This document shows, piece by piece, positions 57,968 through 64,000 of a DNA stretch of 64,000 bases; position 1 is the stretch's first letter; each line of letters begins with the position of its first letter. The DNA comes from Sordaria brevicollis (Eukaryota > Ascomycota > Sordariomycetes > Sordariales > Sordariaceae). A program made the translations under genes and the position numbers. Under the pieces are notes generated by a model. It was given only the letters and a program-made list of their open reading frames with translations. It had not been told where the DNA came from and made no database searches. The DNA is taken from NCBI GenBank assembly GCA_033439795.1, contig JAUTDP010000007.1, forward strand, positions 1,674,001 through 1,738,000, in the 5' to 3' direction.

Positions 57968-59008
57968 AGTGATGCTTTCTCGGTTGAGGTAATCGAAACG
58001 ATGCGAGCAACCGTGTAGCTCCCGGGTGTAGTAGGCGACGAAAGATGGCCGGCCGATGACGAGCGTCTACCGGACGCTGGTCGGAGCTGGAAGCTTATCG
58101 AGCGTGTCGTCGAATCGTCGCGCTTTGTTCGAACAGCTCAAGCAATTGACTTGCTTGCCGTTGCTGGTTCGGTCTTCAGTGAAAGAGATGATCGTATCCG
58201 TTGATAAAGTTTGACAAAAAGGGCACGTAAGATAGTGATAAAAGGGAAAGAGCGAGGAATGTTGGTTATCGGCCAAGTGGTCAGACACGCAGGCAGCTCT
58301 CGGGAAACAAAAAGTGTAGTGACGAAAGTGGAGAGTTTCTGGTTGTCGGTGGCAACCACAGACGCTAGCAAAACACGACCCTGCCTGTGATCACCCGAAA
58401 TCCCCTTGCGAAGTTTGAAACGTTCACGCATTTCCAAGGTTGGTTCAAGGCAGCACCGCCACATGTGGCGCAGCTTCCTTATACATCCTCTTTCTTTGTC
58501 TTGGATAACCAAAAGTTTCACACCAGTTCACATGTCACACAATTACATCACTTCTTTGAGAGAGTTCACGTGGTAAGTGATAGAAGTTCAAAAAGTAGGT
58601 GGTAATATCGGAGTTCATACACATCAGGTTTCAACGACTGCATCCAGAGTCCAGTCTAGACAGTTGTTTTCTCGTTGCACCTGAAGATGACTCCCGACAT
58701 AAGGCTTTTACCAATCCACTTGTCACTTATCGAGCTTGAGCAGGAGAGTTAATTGGTAGGGACGATGTATCACTCAGGTTCACAAACAGACATCTCAACA
58801 TGGAATCCCTCATGGAGGAATCTACAGGCAGTGGCATAATCACATTCTGAAAATCAGTGCTTTAGCTATGCTGCCAATCCTCTGTCCCGGACTTCCTTTT
58901 AACTGATCGAACCCGAATACCAATTACCTTTTCCTACCACGCTATCAATGAACGATCAACCTTGTAAATGATTCAGTGAACCCATAACACCGGATATATG
59001 GATGAAGC
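57968..59008. other. intergenic, 5' of Src1-like gene and 3' of mph1
   Basis: Src1-like and mph1 are in tandem on the minus strand; this holds the Src1-like promoter and the mph1 3' end. Frames reach 127 codons without any domain. No gene is supported. Confidence 0.6.
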
Positions 59009-62000
59009 TTAGTCCTCTTCGTCTTCACTGTCCATCACTACAGTTCTCTTTCTCGCCCTGGAATGAGATACCGCGCCACCACCCCCTTTCGAAGTCTCAT
59101 CGACCTTAGCCTGCCCTGGACTACCTGTTCGCTTCCCTGCACCTGCACCTGTACCATCCGTCTTTCTCTTAGCAGACAGAAACTCGATATCGGGCAAGTC
59201 GTCGTCTCCGTCTGTTGTGTCTTGCGTCGCGGAGAATTGTACCGGCACGTAAAACGGTTTGGGCTTGGGTTTCTCCGTCCCTGCTGCCGCTGCGGTTGTT
59301 GTCGGCTTAGGCGGTGATGCGAAAGGGTCATCATCATCCTCATCCGACGCGAAGGGGTTTGACACTTTGAGCTTGCGTCCTGTTTTTGAAGGCATGGAAG
59401 ATGATCCCACATCGGGAGCCGTCGTCGGCGAGGTCGACCCGCGGGGACGATGCTGGTAGCTCGAGGTGACTTCACCGTCGCTAACAACGAAGTCGTCAAG
59501 GTCGGCACCGTCGTCAGATCCGTCTGTCCCCATTTCCATGTCGCTGGTACGAGTGCAGTCGTCACCGTAATCCACATTGGGATCTCCTCTTCTTGGCTGA
59601 GGTTTCTTTTTCCGGCCGGGCTGCTTGGCGGCTCGACGCTTCCTGGGTCCGGAAACTTGCTCGACTTCATCTGCTTCCTCGTCGTTTTGAGGCCTTGGCC
59701 TCTTCCTTCGCCCTTGCGGTGCTGGTTCTCCATCCGACTCGTCCGCGAAACGCGGCAATGGTAACGACTCCCATGAGGATGTATCTGTTTCACCGAATGG
59801 CTTAAGATACCTGTTCGCAGGAGACTTGGACTTTGCAAGCCTTCTGAAGAGCTTCACACATCGCTTCGTATGCTCTCCGTGCTTGACATGGACAGTCTTC
59901 TGAACCACTCGTCTGGATGATGGGTGGCGGTACCAGTCAATCTCCAGCTCCTCAACCTTGGATTGCCCCAGAGGTATCTTTGTGTAATTCCTGCGAAGCT
60001 CGTTTTCCTGAGATTTGTTGAGCAAAACACTTTCAAGTTTGGGGCGTTCGGCAATGAAATCCGTTTCTTGAGGCGCAGGAGGTTTCGCTGGTGGTTTGGC
60101 CGTCTGAGCTCCAGCTTTGCCAAAGAAAGAAGCCTTGATGAAGCCCGTCTCAACACCGTCAGGCATGTTAAACTTTTTCTTTGCCGGCTTTTTCTTCATC
60201 CTTGCAGCCGACTTTTTGGGTTCGGGGAGTTCTGGATTTTGTGAGTTCTCGAGTGGAATTTCTACCACCTTTTTTTCCACCTCGGGCCGTATGTCTCGTG
60301 GCACGATTCGTGTCGAGAGGTCGTGACGGAAGCTGAAGCGGCTGCCATCACAGATCATTTTCTGCATGTTCGCGTAGTTGTCCTTCGCCTCGTTGAACTT
60401 GTCTTCCTCTTTCCCCTTCATCAACAAGAGGACGATGTTGCCTGCTCTCTTGCGGCCGGTACGGCCCATTCGTTGAAGCATTCGGATCGGTGATGCTGAC
60501 GCATCGTAACATACAATCAGATCGACCTGGCCGATATCAAGACCCTCTTCGCCAATGGATGTTGCGACCAGAACGTTGTAGGTCCCGTTCTTGAACTTCT
60601 CGATCGTCTCGATTTGTTGTTTCTGCTTCATGCCCTCACTTCTCTTCGAGTCTGCCTGTCCGACGAAGACCGTGGCCTTGGTAAGGGGCTGCTTGTTGAG
60701 AATCCGTACAATCTCTTCGGCACTGTCTCGGTATTCACTGAATACAATGGCCCTGGTATTGGAGCCTTCGCCAGCATCCATGAAGTGATTGACTAGGGTC
60801 TCGCACAGATATTCCAGCTTTGGATGTCCCAAGAACCCATCAATCTTCATCCAACCCTCAATCATGCCCATCATCTTCTGGAAGTTCTCGTCTTCGAGAA
60901 CTTGTCGCTTGAGCTTCGACCCCTTTGCTCCTTTCTCCTCCTCGGTGCTGCGAAACTCGGCCAGGTTGTTGTAGAATGGTTTGATGCCATGGAAGTTGAG
61001 CAGCTTGATGGAATGCGCCAAACTTTGAAGAATCGAGAATGTGGCTATTACACTGAACTTGGTTCCTTGGTTTACATGCCTACCCGGGCCCGCCATCCAG
61101 TCGTTCCTGGCTTTCATCAGGCCATAGGTGGTCAGACTCATAGGGTCCCTGCCGTAGTAGATATTTTGCGAACTCAGCTTGGAGACCAGGGGCTTAAGGG
61201 CTTTGGAGAAGAGATCTCGGACCTCCATCATTTCGTCCGAGGGGTCAAATGTTATCGTGTTGATGTCTCTCGAGTGCACATATTGACGAATGTCGATGGA
61301 CTCTTCGGTTCTGATTTCGACGTGAGAAATTCCCAGATTGTCAATAACATCTTGTACTCCTTCGAGAGACGATCCTGGAGTAGCTGTCAGGGCAAGGATG
61401 CGAAAGCTCTTGGAAAAGCGCCTGAGAAATTCGACCACTTTGACGTATGCATAGTCTCCAGTTGCGCGATGTGCTTCGTCAATAACCAGCAACACGATCG
61501 ACTTTGGATCAGCATAGCCCTTGGAGAGATCGTTCATCAAGGTTTGGGGTGTCATGAAGAATAGGCGCTTTGTTGCCCATTCGTCCTCACGTAGAACCGG
61601 GGGAGTCTCTCCGGTCAGGAGAGTTGCCTGAGACCTTGGGATGCCCGCTATGCTAAGACATGCCTGGACCTGTTGTGAAGCCAGAGGTTTCGTGGGGGCA
61701 ACAAAAACGGCCTTTGCGGTCTTTGTCCAGCGGATGTAGTTTAGCATGATGGTAGCAGCAATGAAGGTCTTTCCCAAGCCCGTGGGAAGGGCCACCAAGG
61801 TGTTATTGAACAGGCCGTTTTTCACAATGCTGAACTGGTAGTCTCGTATAGGGCCAAGGTTCATAGGATAAATCCATGTCTTCATTTCTTCTCGGTCGAT
61901 CTCATGGTGAGTGGGTTGTTCAGGGGGCATATCGGCGCGAAACGGTCTATTAGACAACGCTTGCGGAGCGGGTTGCGCCTCTTCGTCCAGTGTGCCACCC

Positions 62001-62314
62001 CATAGTGTCGTCTGGCGCAGATTCTTACGCTGACTAGGCTGAGCTGGTTGTGAACGAGCCGTCGTTCTTGGAGCAGTAGGTCTGGGTGTTATAATGCCAC
62101 GTCCAGTAGCTCTGTTCGGGTTGTGTGATATATTTGATGTGTAGGTTTGTCTTGTAGAATCAGATATTGGCCAGGCTTGGGCTGAAGGATTTGCTGACGC
62201 AGCAAGCTGATTGTTATTGTTGTTGGTAGGATGAGCTGCGATGTTGCTGGTGGCCTGGGTGAGTGCCAACATCAGATCCTCGTCAGGAATATCGTCGAAC
62301 TCATCTTCGTCCAT
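59009..62314 (-). CDS. mph1: Mph1/FANCM-type ATP-dependent DNA helicase
   Basis: An intronless frame of 1101 residues starts at ATG 62314 ([20 protein letters not shown]). Upstream the frame is open to 62416 but from a GTG. Superfamily 2 motifs are complete: [12 protein letters not shown] (Walker A, near 173), [12 protein letters not shown] (DEAH box, near 276), [39 protein letters not shown] and [12 protein letters not shown] (near 614). The helical insert between the two RecA lobes is typical of the Mph1/FANCM/Hef group. The C-terminal 450 residues are basic, acidic and disordered, with several nuclear-localisation-like clusters. Mph1 unwinds D-loops and moves replication forks, suppressing crossovers and promoting error-free repair; it requires ATP and acts in the nucleus. 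No nuclease domain is seen, as expected for fungal Mph1. It diverges from mex67. Confidence 0.94.
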   Translation of the reverse strand: MDEDEFDDIPDEDLMLALTQATSNIAAHPTNNNNNQLAASANPSAQAWPISDSTRQTYTSNISHNPNRATGRGIITPRPTAPRTTARSQPAQPSQRKNLRQTTLWGGTLDEEAQPAPQALSNRPFRADMPPEQPTHHEIDREEMKTWIYPMNLGPIRDYQFSIVKNGLFNNTLVALPTGLGKTFIAATIMLNYIRWTKTAKAVFVAPTKPLASQQVQACLSIAGIPRSQATLLTGETPPVLREDEWATKRLFFMTPQTLMNDLSKGYADPKSIVLLVIDEAHRATGDYAYVKVVEFLRRFSKSFRILALTATPGSSLEGVQDVIDNLGISHVEIRTEESIDIRQYVHSRDINTITFDPSDEMMEVRDLFSKALKPLVSKLSSQNIYYGRDPMSLTTYGLMKARNDWMAGPGRHVNQGTKFSVIATFSILQSLAHSIKLLNFHGIKPFYNNLAEFRSTEEEKGAKGSKLKRQVLEDENFQKMMGMIEGWMKIDGFLGHPKLEYLCETLVNHFMDAGEGSNTRAIVFSEYRDSAEEIVRILNKQPLTKATVFVGQADSKRSEGMKQKQQIETIEKFKNGTYNVLVATSIGEEGLDIGQVDLIVCYDASASPIRMLQRMGRTGRKRAGNIVLLLMKGKEEDKFNEAKDNYANMQKMICDGSRFSFRHDLSTRIVPRDIRPEVEKKVVEIPLENSQNPELPEPKKSAARMKKKPAKKKFNMPDGVETGFIKASFFGKAGAQTAKPPAKPPAPQETDFIAERPKLESVLLNKSQENELRRNYTKIPLGQSKVEELEIDWYRHPSSRRVVQKTVHVKHGEHTKRCVKLFRRLAKSKSPANRYLKPFGETDTSSWESLPLPRFADESDGEPAPQGRRKRPRPQNDEEADEVEQVSGPRKRRAAKQPGRKKKPQPRRGDPNVDYGDDCTRTSDMEMGTDGSDDGADLDDFVVSDGEVTSSYQHRPRGSTSPTTAPDVGSSSMPSKTGRKLKVSNPFASDEDDDDPFASPPKPTTTAAAAGTEKPKPKPFYVPVQFSATQDTTDGDDDLPDIEFLSAKRKTDGTGAGAGKRTGSPGQAKVDETSKGGGGAVSHSRARKRTVVMDSEDEED

Positions 62315-63579
62315 TGCTCGTTGCGAATTTCGACGTATGAAGTGGTGAGAACGAAAGAAGTGCAAGAGCTGGGGGGTGGATGGTGGATGCGACCTTGGTT
62401 GGTATCGTGTTGTCACAATTCCGTTTTATTCTTTCACCTCCAAGCAAACGGGCACTCAATCTATGAAATTGAGGAGGTTGAAATAACAGGTAATTGAGTG
62501 AAGGTATGTCGTCCGTTTGCATGGGTCCCGATATCGTCACATAACCCCGGGCCCCGATGTGTGAATAAGACGCGTCGTTGTTAATTGATGGGTTATTCGC
62601 TTGACGCGTCCAATCGCCATAGCACGTGAATTGGCGAGGACGCCAGGACGGTGCCTGGGCGGCTGGGTGCTGCCGCCTGGGGAGTTCGCAGCAGAACAGC
62701 GTCAGAGTGGGGCAGTTGCGTTCTGGGCGGGGCAGGTTTGCGCCAACTTGGCTTCCCGCCCGCGTCTCTTCGCTTGTGGCCCACTGGAGCCTGGAGCCTG
62801 GAGCCTGCATGGGTGCACGGTGCTCCTCCACTGCCGCCGCTAAGGTATTTCCTTTTTGGAGGCCGGGGCGGGCTGAACCTTCTTTCTTCTCCAATCCGTC
62901 ATCGAAACATTCTTCACTTCTCGACCCTCTCCCGTCGTCAAGTACCCGCTGGCATCGAACACCCGAACCAGCTCTTCACCTGAACTCCCCGATCGGCTGA
63001 CAGCTCTTTCCTATTCTCGTACTCGCCCGGGACTTCAGAGGTCACAGCTTCCGTTCGAGCATTGAACCAAACCCTCACCAGTGACGAAGCGGCGGTCTTC
63101 GTCTATTTCTACCGCCGTACCTCTTAACCTCCGCGTCTTCTTTGTCGCCCCACTCCAAGCATTTCTTACCTCTCTTTATTCACCACTACAAAACAATCGG
63201 CAAAAACTTCGAAGCGCAGTTGAACCATCAGCGACGTGTTCTTTGGCACCTAACTGGGCACGACTCAAATACAGCTGTCTGAAAACTCCCTCAGCGATCA
63301 ACGTTCACCGGTCGGCATTGGCCGCCTGTTTCTAAGACAGGCTGCTTTCTCGTCCGCCAGCGACCCCAAAGGTAAGCACTGTCCTGCATCGCGCGCTTAT
63401 CACCAGTTAGTTACCCGAACATGGCACGGATTTCTAACAATTAGGGCAGCGGAAAAACCAGCGAAGAAGCCCAACCCGCGACTTCACGACTCACCGTCCT
63501 CTCACCAACAACTCGGCGGGGAAAAAAAAATCGAAACCGAAAAACACCTTTCCTCTCTTCAGAACTCTAGCGAACGACC
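62315..63579. other. divergent promoter region mph1 / mex67
   Basis: This 1.27 kb separates two divergent starts. The right part (about 62880-63579) is C/T-rich and carries a probable leader intron of mex67 at 63372-63444 (donor GGTAAGC, branch TTCTAAC, acceptor TTAG). Frames of about 80-124 codons on the plus strand (for example 62626-63000) have no domain. Confidence 0.6.
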
Positions 63580-64000
63580 ATGGCACCTCCTACTGGCCCT
63601 CGCGCCGGCACCGGAAGGGCCCCTCCTCGTGGACCCCGAGCGACCGGCGGCGGTGGTGGAATTCAGAAGCGTCGTGCGAACCCGAGAACTGACCGAGATG
63701 GTGATGTGTCGATGGATGCTCCAGCTGGCGGCTCTGGCAAAGTTGGGTCGACTTCCGCCGCTCGAGGACGTGGCTCCAAGGATGCTCGTGGTGGAAGAGG
63801 TGCGGTGAACTCCCGAACTTCCTCTCGGGTCGTGCAGAACCTGCAGAACTACGTCAACGGAGGTCCCGTCGGCAAAACACAGTCCAATATGGCAACACTC
63901 AAGATTTATGGTATGGCCAATAGCAAAGGTACCGGCAATCGCGACGGAGGGCTCCGGAACCTTCTCACCTTTCTGGAGCGTAAGGCTTCCAAAGAGAAAC
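63580..64000 (+). CDS. mex67: nuclear mRNA export factor Mex67, N-terminal part (runs off the window)
   Basis: From ATG 63580 (context CGACCATGG) the frame stays open to the right edge, giving 140 residues. Residues 1-85 are Gly/Arg-rich with RG repeats (GPRAGTGRAPPRGPRATGGG) and disordered. From about residue 104 the sequence MATLKIYGMANSKGTGNRDG, then GGLRNLLTFLERKASKEK, matches the start of the Mex67/TAP N-terminal RNA-binding region. Known Mex67 then has leucine-rich repeats, an NTF2-like domain that pairs with Mtr2, and a UBA-like domain that binds pore FG repeats; these lie beyond the window. The protein carries mRNA through nuclear pores. The gene is partial because of the window edge, not because it is broken. 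Confidence 0.85.
   Translation, partial: MAPPTGPRAGTGRAPPRGPRATGGGGGIQKRRANPRTDRDGDVSMDAPAGGSGKVGSTSAARGRGSKDARGGRGAVNSRTSSRVVQNLQNYVNGGPVGKTQSNMATLKIYGMANSKGTGNRDGGLRNLLTFLERKASKEK

Noticed and set aside
62626..63000. Plus frames of 80-124 codons between mph1 and mex67
   Set aside because: They overlap each other in all three frames, lack domains, and lie in a GC-rich divergent promoter and leader.

Overview
The window is nuclear DNA of a filamentous ascomycete, most likely Neurospora crassa or a very close relative. The evidence is short GT-AG introns with CTAAC-type branch points, a dispersed 5S rRNA gene, an AT-rich relic with the signature of repeat-induced point mutation (RIP), and genes that read as known Neurospora proteins (CYT-4, a class IV chitin synthase, HIS-2 ATP phosphoribosyltransferase). 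Species and chromosome are inferred from recognition of the proteins; no search was run.

Layout. 1-2750 is an AT-rich, CA/TG-depleted repeat carrying a dead Tc1/mariner-type transposase on the minus strand. 3.0-4.5 kb holds a small two-helix membrane protein and a convergent GNAT acetyltransferase. 6.9-7.9 kb is a Myb/SANT protein (-), and 10.8-13.3 kb a large disordered protein with a Cys/His cluster (+). 13.9-17.3 kb is cyt-4 (-), a mitochondrial RNase II-family protein. 20.7-22.5 kb is a secreted GH17 glucanase (+). 23.8 kb is a 5S rRNA gene (+). 25.7-28.1 kb is a WD-repeat protein (-). 28.1-33.3 kb has no recognisable gene. 33.3-37.0 kb is class IV chitin synthase chs-4 (-). 37.0-45.5 kb is a long divergent intergenic stretch with an intact-looking 450 bp MITE. 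45.5-47.9 kb is a Skt5/Chs4-like chitin synthase activator (+). 49.4-51.7 kb is a sucrose-type sugar transporter (-). 53.6-54.9 kb is his-2 (+). 55.4-58.0 kb is a Src1/Heh-type inner nuclear membrane protein (-). 59.0-62.3 kb is the Mph1/FANCM DNA helicase (-). From 63.6 kb to the right edge runs the start of the mRNA export factor Mex67 (+).

How the genes relate. Three encode cell-wall functions: the GH17 glucanase, the class IV chitin synthase and its probable activator. The last two are divergent neighbours and would be expected to act in one complex, as Chs3 and Chs4/Skt5 do in yeast. Src1, Mph1 and Mex67 are all nuclear and lie side by side, with Mph1 and Mex67 sharing a divergent promoter region. 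The other genes are housekeeping or uncharacterised.

No CRISPR, phage, tRNA or biosynthetic gene cluster was found. The most notable non-gene features are the 450 bp element with 62 bp inverted repeats and a perfect 9 bp target duplication, two inverted-repeat pairs at 29.2-30.2 kb, the RIP relic, and the 5S rRNA gene. Exon boundaries were set by eye from splice signals and family similarity; untranslated regions and transcription starts are not determined.
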